From: Novosphingobium terrae
Lineage (GTDB): Bacteria > Pseudomonadota > Alphaproteobacteria > Sphingomonadales > Sphingomonadaceae
NCBI RefSeq assembly: GCF_017163935.1
Contig: NZ_JABVZR010000001.1
Span: 930,001 to 994,000, forward strand
Length of the DNA stretch: 64,000 nt
Reading direction: 5' to 3'
This document shows, in pieces, positions 17,822-26,606 of the stretch. A program made the position numbers and the translations under genes. Numbering within the stretch: the first letter of the stretch is position 1; each line of letters opens with the position of its first letter. Under the pieces are notes generated by a model, which did not search any database, had not been told where the DNA came from, and worked only from the letters and a program-made list of their open reading frames with translations.

Positions 17822-19291
17822 TCAGTGGAGGTGGAATGCGGCGGCGAGGCCGAGGAAGAAGAAGAAGCCCAGCGTGTCCGTCATGGTGGTAACGAAGACG
17901 GTGGAGACCACGGCGGGGTCGATCTTCAGCTTTTCAAGGCCAATGGGGATCAGCACGCCGGAAAGGCCTGCGTTGATCGAGTTGAGGATCATCGCCAGCA
18001 CGACCACGACGGAGAGCCACATATCGTGGTAGATCAGCTGGCAACCCAGCGCCATCAGCGCGCCAAGGCCCCAGCCATTGGCGTTGGCGATCCACCATTC
18101 GCGCATGATCATGCGCCAGGTGTTGTGGTTGGTGAGCTGGTTGGTGGCGAGGGCGCGGACGGTCACGGCCATGGTTTGCGTGGCGGCATTGCCGCCCATG
18201 CCGGAGATGATCGGCATGATAACCGCCAGCGTGACCAGCTTTTCGATGGTGCCCTGGAACGCGGCGACCACCGAGGAGGCCAGCATCGCCGTGCCGAGGT
18301 TGATGAACAGCCACCACAGGCGCGACTTGATGGTGAGGTGCAGCGGCTCGTTGATGTCGCCGTCGCCGGCGCCGGAGAGGGCCAGAGCGTCCTCGCCCGC
18401 CTCTTCCTGAATGATGTGGACCACGTCATCGACCGTGATCTGGCCAACGAGCCGCCCGCTTTCATCCACCACGGCGGCGGAGATCAGCGCGTATTTCTGG
18501 AAGCGGAGGGCAACCTCTTCCTGATCCATCGTGACGGGGATCAACGTCTGGTCGCGCTTCATCACATCGGCCAGCGCCACATCGCGCGGCGAGCGCAGCA
18601 GCCATGACAGCGCGCAGGTGCCCACCGGATGGTGGCGGGCATCGACGATGAAGATTTCCCAGAATTCGGTGGGCAGATGGCCGTTGCCATTGCTGCTGAG
18701 GTAATCGATCAGATCGCCAACACTCATCGCCTCGCGCACGGCGATGACGTCGCGGCTCATCAAGCGGCCGGCGGATTCGTCCGGATAGGCCAGAGCCGAT
18801 TCGATGGCGGCGCGGTCTTCCGGCTCCATCTCGGCCAGAACGGCCTGCTGGTCTTCGACATCGAGGTCCTCGATCAGGGCCACGGCGTCATCCGTGTCCA
18901 TGTTCTCGGCGATTTCGGCGATGTCTTGTGCGGGCAGTTCGTCGACCAGTGCTTCACGCACGTGGTCGTTCATTTCGGCGAAGACCTCGCCGCTCATCAG
19001 GTCGGAGATGGCGTGGGCCAGCGCGCCGCGTTCGTCAGAATCGACCAGCTCGAACAGGTCGGCGATGTCGGCGGGGTGCAGCGGTTCGACGAGATCGTAG
19101 ACCTGATCGACCTCGCCGGCCTCCAGCGCGTCGCGCACGCGGTGGATGAAGTCGCTTTTCAGGCGATTGTCTTCGTCCAGACTGTCGCTTTCGGTCTCCG
19201 CAACGGGCGCGTGATTGTCCATCACGTCCAGATCGGCGTGATCGGGGCCATCATGGGGCTCGTGAAGGGGCGCGCTGGGCTCGACAGTCAT
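17822..19291 (-). CDS. mgtE: Magnesium transporter MgtE
   Basis: A homodimeric Mg2+ channel of the inner membrane. It has an acidic N-terminal domain (about residues 40-165, with LHPADIADLFE), a CBS pair (about 165-290) including YLSSNGNGHLPTEFWEIF and VGQITVDDVVHII, and five C-terminal transmembrane helices beginning near RLWWLFINLGTAML. The conserved pore segment is GMGGNAATQTMAVTVRALA. The start is uncertain: ATG 19291 lacks a clear Shine-Dalgarno sequence, ATG 19222 is possible, and the open frame runs further upstream without support. Confidence 0.9.
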   Translation of the reverse strand: MTVEPSAPLHEPHDGPDHADLDVMDNHAPVAETESDSLDEDNRLKSDFIHRVRDALEAGEVDQVYDLVEPLHPADIADLFELVDSDERGALAHAISDLMSGEVFAEMNDHVREALVDELPAQDIAEIAENMDTDDAVALIEDLDVEDQQAVLAEMEPEDRAAIESALAYPDESAGRLMSRDVIAVREAMSVGDLIDYLSSNGNGHLPTEFWEIFIVDARHHPVGTCALSWLLRSPRDVALADVMKRDQTLIPVTMDQEEVALRFQKYALISAAVVDESGRLVGQITVDDVVHIIQEEAGEDALALSGAGDGDINEPLHLTIKSRLWWLFINLGTAMLASSVVAAFQGTIEKLVTLAVIMPIISGMGGNAATQTMAVTVRALATNQLTNHNTWRMIMREWWIANANGWGLGALMALGCQLIYHDMWLSVVVVLAMILNSINAGLSGVLIPIGLEKLKIDPAVVSTVFVTTMTDTLGFFFFLGLAAAFHLH

Positions 19292-19451
19292 CGCGAGGAG
19301 GTCTAGGCATGCCACCGGCAAAAGCAACCGGGCAAAGGCTTGGCCGTGCGTTTTTTGCTCTCCGATGGCGGAGGGCGGAGCGAGGCGGCGGGTCTGACCG
19401 AGGTTGCGGGAAACGCCCAGGATTTTTGCCAAAAGTTTTCAAGGAGTGAAC

Positions 19452-19919
19452 ATGGCCGACGAATTTCTGACCCTGACCGTGGACACCGGCAATGGCACCG
19501 GCGACGTTGTGATCAAGCTGCGTCCCGATCTGGCCCCGGGCCATGTCGCGCGCATCAAGGAACTGGCCGGCGAAGGCTTCTATGATGGCATCAAGTTCCA
19601 CCGCGTGATCCCCGGCTTCATGGCGCAGGGCGGTTGCCCCAACGGCACCGGCACCGGCGGCAGCGACAAGCCCGACCTGCAGGCCGAATTCAACGAGGAG
19701 CCGCACACCCGCGGCGCCGTCTCGATGGCCCGCACCAGCTATCCGCACTCGGCCAACAGCCAGTTCTTCATCGTGTTCGACGATGCCACCTTCCTTGACC
19801 GTCAGTACACGGTGTGGGGCCGCGTGGAATCGGGCATGGAACATGTTGACGCGCTGCCCAAGGGTGAGCCGCCGCGTAATCCCGGCAGCATCGTGAAGGC
19901 TACCGTTTCGGAAGGCTGA
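19452..19919 (+). CDS. Peptidyl-prolyl cis-trans isomerase, cyclophilin type
   Basis: A 155-residue single-domain cyclophilin. Active-site segments FHRVIPGFMAQGG (about residues 52-64), SMARTSYPHSANSQFFIV and the late VWGRV are intact. No signal peptide is present, so it acts in the cytosol. AAGGAG (19441-19446) sits 5 nt before ATG 19452. A strong terminator-like hairpin follows about 50 bp after the stop. Confidence 0.93.
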   Translation: MADEFLTLTVDTGNGTGDVVIKLRPDLAPGHVARIKELAGEGFYDGIKFHRVIPGFMAQGGCPNGTGTGGSDKPDLQAEFNEEPHTRGAVSMARTSYPHSANSQFFIVFDDATFLDRQYTVWGRVESGMEHVDALPKGEPPRNPGSIVKATVSEG

Positions 19920-19971
19920 TCACGGATCAATCTGCGTTCGATTCTTGCGGGATTCGAATCGCGACGGCAAA

Positions 19972-20014
19972 GGGCCGGGTCATGGGGAGAGCATCCCCGT
20001 GGCCCGGCCTTTTC
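19972..20014 (+). terminator. Rho-independent terminator after cyclophilin gene
   Basis: A G+C-rich hairpin pairs GGCCGGGTCATGGGG with CCCCGTGGCCCGGCC around a 7-nt loop (two G-U pairs) and is followed by TTTTCCTT. Confidence 0.8.
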
Positions 20015-20181
20015 CTTGCGCATAGCCGGTTAGCCCAAGGCCCAGAGCCAAGCGTAAAGCATATCTTAACCGCAAGACACGCGCCGACACTTGGGCGCAG
20101 GCAGGGGGAGGTTGAAACTTAAGCCCTACAGCAAGGCTGCAATCACGCGCCCTGGCGCGCCTTGCCCTTGGGGGGTCGTTC

Positions 20182-22101
20182 ATGTTGGGCCGTTTCAGGA
20201 TCAGTACCGTTATCACGGCCGGGGTTCTGGCCTTGTCGGTGATCATCGGTCTGGGGGCTTTCACGGCGGTGATCGGTGCCCGCAGAGGCGTTACCGTGCT
20301 GACCTACAGCAGTGAGAATCTTGTGCCCAGCGTCGATGTTCTGGGTCGTGCGACGATCGATTTCGAACTCTCGCGGGTCTATCTGACGCGCTATCTCATG
20401 GCGCTGGACCAGCAGGAACGTGACTGGGCCGAGAACAACATGCACGCCAGCATGGCCCGCGTCGACAAGGATCTGGAGGAGTATAAACCCCTGATCTCCG
20501 ACAGCAGGGATGGCATGCTCTACCAGAACAGCGTGAAGCTGTGGACGACCTTCAAGGCGGATCTGCGGCATGTCCACGATGTGGGCGCCAGCGGAGACCG
20601 GGAGGGTGCTGTCCGGCTCTATCGCGGCGAGTTCATCCACAACGCCTTTGCCCTGCAGGCGGCGCTGGACGCCAGCAGCCGTTACAATGTCGAAGAATCC
20701 TATCGCTATTCCAGAGACAACATTCTGGAAGCCAAGGCGGCGAGCTGGCGTTGCCTGGTCTCGGGCATCGTCGGGTTGGCGCTTGGCTGGCTGATCCTGT
20801 TGCTGTTCTCGCAGCGGGTGATCAAGCCGCTGGACAAGCTGCGCAATGCCATGCGGACCATGGCTTCGGGGCAACTCGATATCGTCGTGCCCGGCGCCGA
20901 TCAGCAGGATGAGCTGGGCGAGATCGCCCGCGCGCTCGATGCCATCAAGGTGAGCATCGCCCGCCGCGCCCGCGCCGAGGCCGATGCGCAGGTTGCTGTG
21001 CAGCGGCAGGTGACCGGCGCGCTGGAGGAGGGGCTGAGTGCGCTCAAGGCCGGGCGGCTCGACCACCGCATCCTTGAGGCCTTTCCCAGCGAATATGAGC
21101 AGCTGCGCCATGATTTCAACGCGATGATGGAGACGCTGGGCGAGCAGATGGAAGAGGTCGCCCATTCCTCCAGCGCGGTGCGCGATGGGGCGGGGGAGAT
21201 TTCCGCTGCCGCTCAGGATCTGGCGCTGCGCACCGAAAAGCAGGCCGCCAGCCTGGGCGAGACGGCGCTGACGGTGAAGGGCCTGACCACATCCGTGACC
21301 GAGGCGCGCAGTGCTGCCGCCGGGGCCGCCTCTGCCGCGCAGGATGCCGAGAAGGAGGCCACCGCCAGCGGTCAGCAGATGGGCGAGGCTGTGGCGGCGA
21401 TGACCTCCATCGCGGCGACATCGGAGCGGATGCGCAGCATCGTCGAGATCATCGATGGCATTTCCTTCCAGACCAATCTGCTGGCGCTCAATGCGGGGGT
21501 GGAGGCGGCACGCGCGGGGGATGCCGGGCGCGGTTTTGCCGTGGTCGCCAGCGAGGTGCGCAGTCTGGCCGAGCGCAGCGCTCAGGCCGCAAGGGAGATC
21601 GCGGCGCTGATCGTCACTTCGGGGCGCGAGGTGCAGCATGGGGTGCAGATGGTCAGCCAGACTCAGGCCTCGCTGCTGCGCATCGTGCGGCAGGCCAGCG
21701 ATCTGGCGGATATGATCGGTGGGCTGGCGCAGGGCTCGGCGCGGCAGGCCGATGCCATCGCTCAGGTCAATGGCGTGATCGCCGATCTGGACAAGGCGAC
21801 CCAGCAGAATGCCGCGCTGGTCGAGGAAACCACCGCGGCTGCCACCAGCCTTGCCAATGAGGCCGAGCGGCTGGCACAGGTGGTGGGCCGCTTCACCCTG
21901 ACAGGCGTGCCTCAGGAGGCGCTTTTGCCCTGGCGCGCCTTGCCCGTGCCGGTGCCTGCCAGCAGTTTCGATCCCGAAGCGATCACCGGTTTTGCCCGCG
22001 TGACGGCGATTCCCGCCCGCGCTACGCAGCGCCGCCTGCCTTCCCCTTCAAGCCCTCAGGCCGCCGTGGTGAGCGAGGCCGAGGACTGGTCGGAGTTTTA
22101 A
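20182..22101 (+). CDS. Methyl-accepting chemotaxis protein
   Basis: A 639-residue transmembrane chemoreceptor. TM1 lies at about residues 9-33, a four-helix-bundle-type periplasmic sensor domain at about 34-188, TM2 at about 190-210 ([15 protein letters not shown]), HAMP at about 210-265 ([21 protein letters not shown]), then the cytoplasmic signalling coil. The conserved hairpin tip [21 protein letters not shown] and [16 protein letters not shown] bind CheA and CheW. No C-terminal CheR-docking pentapeptide is present. No other chemotaxis gene is near, so this is an orphan receptor. Its stop overlaps that of the convergent LysR gene. Confidence 0.92.
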   Translation: MLGRFRISTVITAGVLALSVIIGLGAFTAVIGARRGVTVLTYSSENLVPSVDVLGRATIDFELSRVYLTRYLMALDQQERDWAENNMHASMARVDKDLEEYKPLISDSRDGMLYQNSVKLWTTFKADLRHVHDVGASGDREGAVRLYRGEFIHNAFALQAALDASSRYNVEESYRYSRDNILEAKAASWRCLVSGIVGLALGWLILLLFSQRVIKPLDKLRNAMRTMASGQLDIVVPGADQQDELGEIARALDAIKVSIARRARAEADAQVAVQRQVTGALEEGLSALKAGRLDHRILEAFPSEYEQLRHDFNAMMETLGEQMEEVAHSSSAVRDGAGEISAAAQDLALRTEKQAASLGETALTVKGLTTSVTEARSAAAGAASAAQDAEKEATASGQQMGEAVAAMTSIAATSERMRSIVEIIDGISFQTNLLALNAGVEAARAGDAGRGFAVVASEVRSLAERSAQAAREIAALIVTSGREVQHGVQMVSQTQASLLRIVRQASDLADMIGGLAQGSARQADAIAQVNGVIADLDKATQQNAALVEETTAAATSLANEAERLAQVVGRFTLTGVPQEALLPWRALPVPVPASSFDPEAITGFARVTAIPARATQRRLPSPSSPQAAVVSEAEDWSEF

Positions 22102-22985
22102 AGCATCGTCTTGATCAGCCAGTCATGGAAGAGGCGCACCGGGCGGCTTTCCAGCTCGCGCGGGCGGCAGACGAACCAGTAGCTGTAGGGGCTTTCCACC
22201 GTCACATCGAACAGGCGGACCACGCGGTCATCGCCGCTGCGTTCGGGGTGGTCGTCGTTCAGAATGGCGATGCCGAGGCCCTGAGCCGCCGCTTCAAGGA
22301 TCAGCTGCGCCGAATCGTAATGATCGATGGCCGCCGGTTCCAGATCTTCCATGCCCAGCGCCGTCTTCCACGCATCATAGCTTTCGGGCAGCGCGCCGGA
22401 GATCAGGAAGGTCTGCCTTGCCAGCTTGGCCGGATCGGGGTGCAGGCCGATCTCCGCCGCCAGCTTGGGCGAGGCGAAGGCATGGACCTGATTGTGATCG
22501 AGCCGCACCGCATGCAGCAGCGCATCCGGCCCCTTTGACAGCACAATGGCCGCATCGAGCGAATCGCCCAGTCGCGTTTCCAGCTGAGGGCCGGTGTCGA
22601 TATCGATATGCAGGCGCGGATGCAGCTTGCGCAGCTCGGGCAGGTGGGGGAACAGCCGCTCACCAGCATAGAGCGCGGGAACGCCCAGATGCAGGCGCAT
22701 CACATTGCTGGTTTCCATCTGCGATTCGACCGCCTCGGCCAGCTGCTCCAGCTTGGGGCTGACGGCATTGTAGAAGGTCTGGCCGTCCTCGGTCAGCTTC
22801 ATGGCCTGATGCTGGCGGGTGAACAGGCGCTTGCCCACGAAATCCTCCAGCGCGCCCACCCGGCGCGACAGGGCCGAAGGGCTCAGGCCAAGCTCATTGG
22901 CCGCCGCCTTGGCCGAACCAAGCCGGACGATCCGCACAAAGGCTTCCAGAGCGCGCAGGGGGGGGAGGCGGCGTGGGGCCGGCAT
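22098..22985 (-). CDS. LysR-family regulator, GcvA-like
   Basis: A 295-residue regulator with an N-terminal winged helix-turn-helix (about residues 8-65: [24 protein letters not shown] split around the recognition helix [13 protein letters not shown]) and a periplasmic-binding-like effector domain. The opening [13 protein letters not shown] resembles GcvA-type regulators. It begins 3 nt after the corC stop and is probably cotranscribed with it, rather than sitting divergent from a target, so its targets cannot be read from context. Confidence 0.85.
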   Translation of the reverse strand: MPAPRRLPPLRALEAFVRIVRLGSAKAAANELGLSPSALSRRVGALEDFVGKRLFTRQHQAMKLTEDGQTFYNAVSPKLEQLAEAVESQMETSNVMRLHLGVPALYAGERLFPHLPELRKLHPRLHIDIDTGPQLETRLGDSLDAAIVLSKGPDALLHAVRLDHNQVHAFASPKLAAEIGLHPDPAKLARQTFLISGALPESYDAWKTALGMEDLEPAAIDHYDSAQLILEAAAQGLGIAILNDDHPERSGDDRVVRLFDVTVESPYSYWFVCRPRELESRPVRLFHDWLIKTML

Positions 22986-22988
22986 CGA

Positions 22989-23954
22989 TCAATCCTCGTT
23001 CGACGGTTTTTCGGGGGTTACGGGGGGGTGCAGACGCAGGCGGGTGACATGGCGCTCATCGCCCGCCGTCACCTCGATGCGCCAGCCGCTGTCATGCTGA
23101 AGGATGGTGCCCACCGGAGGCACCTGCTCGGCCAGCAGGAAGGCCAGACCGCCCAGCGTGTCGATGTCTTCTTCCACTTCGGCCAGACGCGGGTCGATCT
23201 CCTCGCCCACATCTTCCAGCAGGGCGCGGGCATCGGCATCCCACATGCCGCCTTCCAGCGGCACCAGCAGGGCGACGGGCGCGTCATCATGCTCATCCTC
23301 GACGTCGCCGACGATTTCCTCGACCAGATCCTCGAAGGTGACGATGCCCTCGGTGCCGGAATATTCATCCAGCACGATGGCCAGATGCACGCGGCCCCGG
23401 CGCATATCGGCCAGCACATCGAGCGCCGGGCGCGGGCAGGGCACGAAGAGCGGCTGGCGCAGCAGGGTCAGCCAATCCGTAGGCTTGTTGCCGCTGGCGA
23501 GGAAAGGAAACACATCCTTCATCAGCACCATGCCGATCACCTCGTCCAGCGTCTCGCGATAGACGGGCATGCGCGAATGGCCATGGTTGGCAAAAGCCGC
23601 AACGACCTCGGCCCAGGTGGCGGTGTTGGGCACGGCGATGATCTCGCCACGCGGAATGCAGATGTCAGCGGCGTCCATCTCGCTGAAATGGAGCAGGTTG
23701 CGGAGCATTTCCCGCTCGGACTGCTGAAGATCGCCCTGCACGGTGCCTTGCGCGGCATCGGCATCCTCATGCTCGTCGATCACCTCTTCGAGATGGGCGC
23801 GCAGCGACTGATCCACCTCTCCGCTGTCGAAAAAGCGCTTCACAGCACGCCACAGCGAACTTTTACTGTCCGCATCTCCATTGCCGCCGTCACCGGCACG
23901 GCCCACATCGGCCCCCACTCTATGCACTCCTGTTCGATTAAACTCTGTCGCCAT
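22989..23954 (-). CDS. corC: CorC/HlyC-type CBS-domain protein
   Basis: Hemolysin/CorC family without the DUF21 membrane domain: an acidic N-terminal segment, a CBS pair (about residues 80-210, with RMPVYRETLDEVIGMVLMKD and VHLAIVLDEYSGTEGIVTFEDLVEEIVGD), then the C-terminal CorC_HlyC domain (DTLGGLAFLLAEQVP). Related proteins act in Mg2+/Co2+ efflux and ribosome-linked functions. ATG 23954 lies inside the end of ybeY (17 bp overlap), the usual ybeY-corC arrangement. A LysR gene follows where lnt is often found. Confidence 0.88.
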   Translation of the reverse strand: MATEFNRTGVHRVGADVGRAGDGGNGDADSKSSLWRAVKRFFDSGEVDQSLRAHLEEVIDEHEDADAAQGTVQGDLQQSEREMLRNLLHFSEMDAADICIPRGEIIAVPNTATWAEVVAAFANHGHSRMPVYRETLDEVIGMVLMKDVFPFLASGNKPTDWLTLLRQPLFVPCPRPALDVLADMRRGRVHLAIVLDEYSGTEGIVTFEDLVEEIVGDVEDEHDDAPVALLVPLEGGMWDADARALLEDVGEEIDPRLAEVEEDIDTLGGLAFLLAEQVPPVGTILQHDSGWRIEVTAGDERHVTRLRLHPPVTPEKPSNED

Positions 23955-24432
23955 ATGGGTCCGCGATGCCGAGCAGCGCAAGCGCCTTTATTTCCAGCGC
24001 TTCCATCGCGACAGCGTCGTCCTCGGAAATCTCATGATCCAGCCCGGCCAGATGGAGCAATCCGTGAATCAGCAAATGGCTGGCGTGATCTTCGAGGCTT
24101 GCGCCCTTTTCCTCAGCCTCCCGCTTGCAGGTCTCGTAAGCCATGGCGATGTCGCCCAGCATTTCGGGCGGGCCGTCTTCGTCCAGATCGAGCAGATCTT
24201 CCCGCTCCAGCATGGGGAAGGAGAGGACGTTGGTGGGCTTGTCCTTCTCACGCCACTCCTTGTTGAGGGCGTGAACCTCCTCGTCGCTGGTGAAGATCAG
24301 GCTGACGATCAGCCGATCATGCGCGAGTTCGGGCGCGACTTGCGCAATGGCTTCGGCGGCTTTTTCAGCCAGCGCTTCCCAGTCCTGAGTCTCGGGCCAG
24401 GGGGATTCGATGTCGATTTCAAGAGTGAGCAT
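23938..24432 (-). CDS. ybeY: rRNA maturation endoribonuclease YbeY
   Basis: A 164-residue metalloprotein needed for 16S rRNA 3'-end maturation and ribosome quality control. The zinc-binding motif HGLLHLAGLDH (about residues 127-137) and NVLSFPM (about 68-74) are intact. It overlaps corC. The gene upstream in the cluster, phoH, is separated from it by 292 bp holding a repeat element, unlike the tight spacing usual for phoH-ybeY. Confidence 0.93.
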   Translation of the reverse strand: MLTLEIDIESPWPETQDWEALAEKAAEAIAQVAPELAHDRLIVSLIFTSDEEVHALNKEWREKDKPTNVLSFPMLEREDLLDLDEDGPPEMLGDIAMAYETCKREAEEKGASLEDHASHLLIHGLLHLAGLDHEISEDDAVAMEALEIKALALLGIADPYGDRV

Positions 24433-24463
24433 CGAGGGGGCCTTAAGCAGGAAGAAGGTGAAA

Positions 24464-24709
24464 TGCGAGGGGGTTACCCCCTCGCGCTCCCATTATTGTC
24501 GATCTTGTGTCTCACTCATGAATGGGCGCATGGGTTCATAGCGCCGCAGGCCGTAAAGTTTGATGACACGATGCTATGGGGTTTTATGCCTGCGGCGCGG
24601 CAAGCGGGGCGCAAGGCCGAACCTGATGCGCAACGTAGACATTAATGGGAGTGCGAGGGGCCAGAGCATTTCTCTTGAGAAATGCGACCAGCAAAGACTC
24701 CCCCTCGCA
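24464..24709. repeat. Palindromic intergenic element, copy 3
   Basis: Left stem GCGAGGGGG / CCCCCTCGC (24465-24485). The centre has the GCGCCGCAGGC / GCCTGCGGCGC pair. The right end resembles copies 1, 2 and 5 (CCGAACCTGATGCGCAACG), but its terminal hairpin (GCGAGGGG 24653-24660; CCCCTCGC 24701-24708) holds a roughly 40-nt insert. It lies between phoH and ybeY, both on the minus strand. Confidence 0.86.
24661..24699. repeat. Short palindromic insert inside the copy 3 hairpin
   Basis: The loop of the right-hand hairpin is expanded by a sequence containing the perfect inverted repeat CATTTCTC-TT-GAGAAATG followed by CGACCAGCA. A closely similar sequence sits in the outer hairpin of copy 6 (37494-37524). 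Confidence 0.75.
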
Positions 24710-24724
24710 CTTACCCTTTATCCC

Positions 24725-25813
24725 TTAAGCCTGAGGCCCTTCATAAGCCTCAACAATCCGCCCCACGATCGGATGGCGCACCACGTCTGCGGCATTGAAG
24801 CGCACCGTGGCAATGCCATCCACGCCGCTCAGACGCGACACCGCATCGGCGAGGCCGGACATGGCCGTGCCGCCGGGAATATCGACCTGATTGGGGTCTC
24901 CGCACACCACCATGCGGCTGTTCTGGCCGAAGCGGGTGAGGAACATCTTCATCTGGGCGGGCGTGGTGTTCTGCGCTTCGTCCAAAATCACGAAGGCATC
25001 GGCCAGAGTACGCCCGCGCATGAAGGCGATGGGCGCGACCTCGATCTCGCCAGATGCCAGACGGCGCTCCACCTGCTCGGGTGGCATGCAGTCGTAGAGG
25101 GCATCGTACAAGGGCCGCAGATAGGGATCGACCTTGTCCTTCATGTCGCCGGGCAGGAAGCCCAGCTTCTCGCCCGCTTCCACCGCCGGGCGTGAGAGGA
25201 TCAGCCGCTGCACCGCGCCGCTGATCAGCATGCTGACCGCCTGCGCCACCGCGACATAGGTCTTGCCGGTGCCTGCCGGGCCCAGCGCGAAGATGATGTC
25301 GCGGCTGGCCAGCGCGCGCATATACTCGATCTGCGTCGGGCTGCGCGGCACGATGGTTTTCAGGCGGGTGCGGATCATGATCGGCGGATGATGCGCATCG
25401 CCGGTGATGATGCCCTCCAGCGTGGGCTCGGTGGACATGGCGATCAGCGATTCGACCGCACCGGCGTCGATATCCTGCCCGGCCAGCAGGCGCTTGTGCA
25501 GGCCGTTGAGGACGTCACGGGCGCGGGCGACCGCGTCCTCCGTGCCCTCGATCTGCACCTTGGTGCCGCGGGCCGCGATATAGACGCCAAGCCGGTTCTC
25601 GATCAGCACCAGATTGGAATCGAACTGCCCGAAGAGCACGCCAAGAATGGTGGCTTCCTCAAACTCCATCTCCGATCGCGCGCGGCGGGTGGGGCGAGAG
25701 GTTGCTTCGGGGCGGAGTTGCGCCACATCTGCCGATGCTTCGTAGGCGCGGATATGCTTGCGGGCCATGCGCTCCTTGTCTGCACCCGGAGTCGTTGCGT
25801 GAGCCGGATGCAT
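24725..25813 (-). CDS. phoH: PhoH-family ATPase
   Basis: Ribosome/RNA-associated ATPase of the PhoH (YbeZ) family. Walker A is GPAGTGKTYVAVAQA (about residue 180), Walker B FVILDEAQNT (about 270). A KH-like N-terminal part (FGQFDSNLVLIENRLGVYIAARG) precedes the ATPase. The canonical neighbours ybeY, corC and miaB are all present but spaced out by repeat elements. The start is uncertain: ATG 25813 gives the longest form, and ATG 25768 (MARKHI) follows an AAGGAG placed only 3 nt away. Confidence 0.9.
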   Translation of the reverse strand: MHPAHATTPGADKERMARKHIRAYEASADVAQLRPEATSRPTRRARSEMEFEEATILGVLFGQFDSNLVLIENRLGVYIAARGTKVQIEGTEDAVARARDVLNGLHKRLLAGQDIDAGAVESLIAMSTEPTLEGIITGDAHHPPIMIRTRLKTIVPRSPTQIEYMRALASRDIIFALGPAGTGKTYVAVAQAVSMLISGAVQRLILSRPAVEAGEKLGFLPGDMKDKVDPYLRPLYDALYDCMPPEQVERRLASGEIEVAPIAFMRGRTLADAFVILDEAQNTTPAQMKMFLTRFGQNSRMVVCGDPNQVDIPGGTAMSGLADAVSRLSGVDGIATVRFNAADVVRHPIVGRIVEAYEGPQA

Positions 25814-25914
25814 CTACAAGATATGGTGCCTTGGGCTGGGTGCAAGCGGGGGGCGGTGTTGTGGCGGTGGAAAAGTTTTTCGCCGGTTTTCGGGAGGGAA
25901 GAAGGAAAGTGACA

Positions 25915-26592
25915 TGCGAGGGTGTTACACCCTCGCGCTCCCGGGTTTTGCCAGCGCAGGGCCTTCGGGTTCGGCGTGGGAATGAGTTCGCTGCGTTGCA
26001 GGCGGATCGATGGCGGCGCTTTGGAGCATGCCGAGGGGTGAATGTATGGAGGAATTGGTCATTCGGCATGCGGGGATGGCTGATCTGGCCGATCTTCTCA
26101 CCCTGTACACGCATCTTAATTCCCATGACGAAGTCTATCCTGCAGAAGAGGCAAAGGAACGTCTGGATCAAATTGAGCGCTATGCTGGCAGCGGCATCCT
26201 GATCGGCACATTGCATGGACAGCTTGTTGCAAGCTGCACGCTTATCGTGATCCCGAATCTGACAAGGGGCGGCAGATCTTACGCCTTGATCGAGAATGTG
26301 GTCACGCATCGCTCATGGCGGCGGCGGGGTTTCGGAGCCGCATTGCTGAAGGCCGCTGCCGATCAGGCGTGGCAGCATGGGTGTTATAAGGTGATGTTGC
26401 TGACGGGTTTAAAAGAGCCCGGCACGCTCGCGTTTTACGAAAAGGCTGGCTTCGAACAGAGCAAGACAGGCTTCCAGATGCGGGCGCATCCATAAGCTCT
26501 TGCCCAAACATCCCGCCAGAGCGCAACGACCGTGTACCACCAACGCTTCGTCGGGAGACGAAATGGGAGCGCGAGGGTGTAACACCCTCGCA
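25915..26592. repeat. Palindromic element copy 4, split around a GNAT gene
   Basis: The left arm has stem GCGAGGGTG / CACCCTCGC (25916-25936), CGCTCCC, then CTTCGGGTTCGGC and TTCGCTGCGTTGCAGGC, which match the reverse complement of the right arm of copies 1 and 2 up to the central palindrome. The right arm has TTCGTCGGGAGACGAAATGGG, ending in stem GCGAGGGTG / CACCCTCGC (26571-26591), matching the reverse complement of their left arm. Between the arms lies the gene at 26046-26495. The element is thus in reverse orientation and opened near its centre. Confidence 0.8.
26046..26495 (+). CDS. GNAT-family N-acetyltransferase, cargo of repeat copy 4
   Basis: A 149-residue GNAT protein. Acetyl-CoA-binding motif A is visible in VVTHRSWRRRGFGAALLKAA (about residues 83-102), and the beta5/alpha4 end is GTLAFYEKAGFEQS. 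The substrate is unknown. ATG 26046 has GAGGGG 7 nt upstream (26033-26038); longer starts have no such site. Hand count gives about 52% G+C over 26101-26280, well below neighbouring genes, and codons such as AAA, TTG and CTT are common, which suggests recent acquisition. It is opposite in strand to all flanking genes of the miaB-phoH cluster. Confidence 0.85.
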   Translation: MEELVIRHAGMADLADLLTLYTHLNSHDEVYPAEEAKERLDQIERYAGSGILIGTLHGQLVASCTLIVIPNLTRGGRSYALIENVVTHRSWRRRGFGAALLKAAADQAWQHGCYKVMLLTGLKEPGTLAFYEKAGFEQSKTGFQMRAHP

Positions 26593-26606
26593 TTGTCTCT
26601 TTCTTC

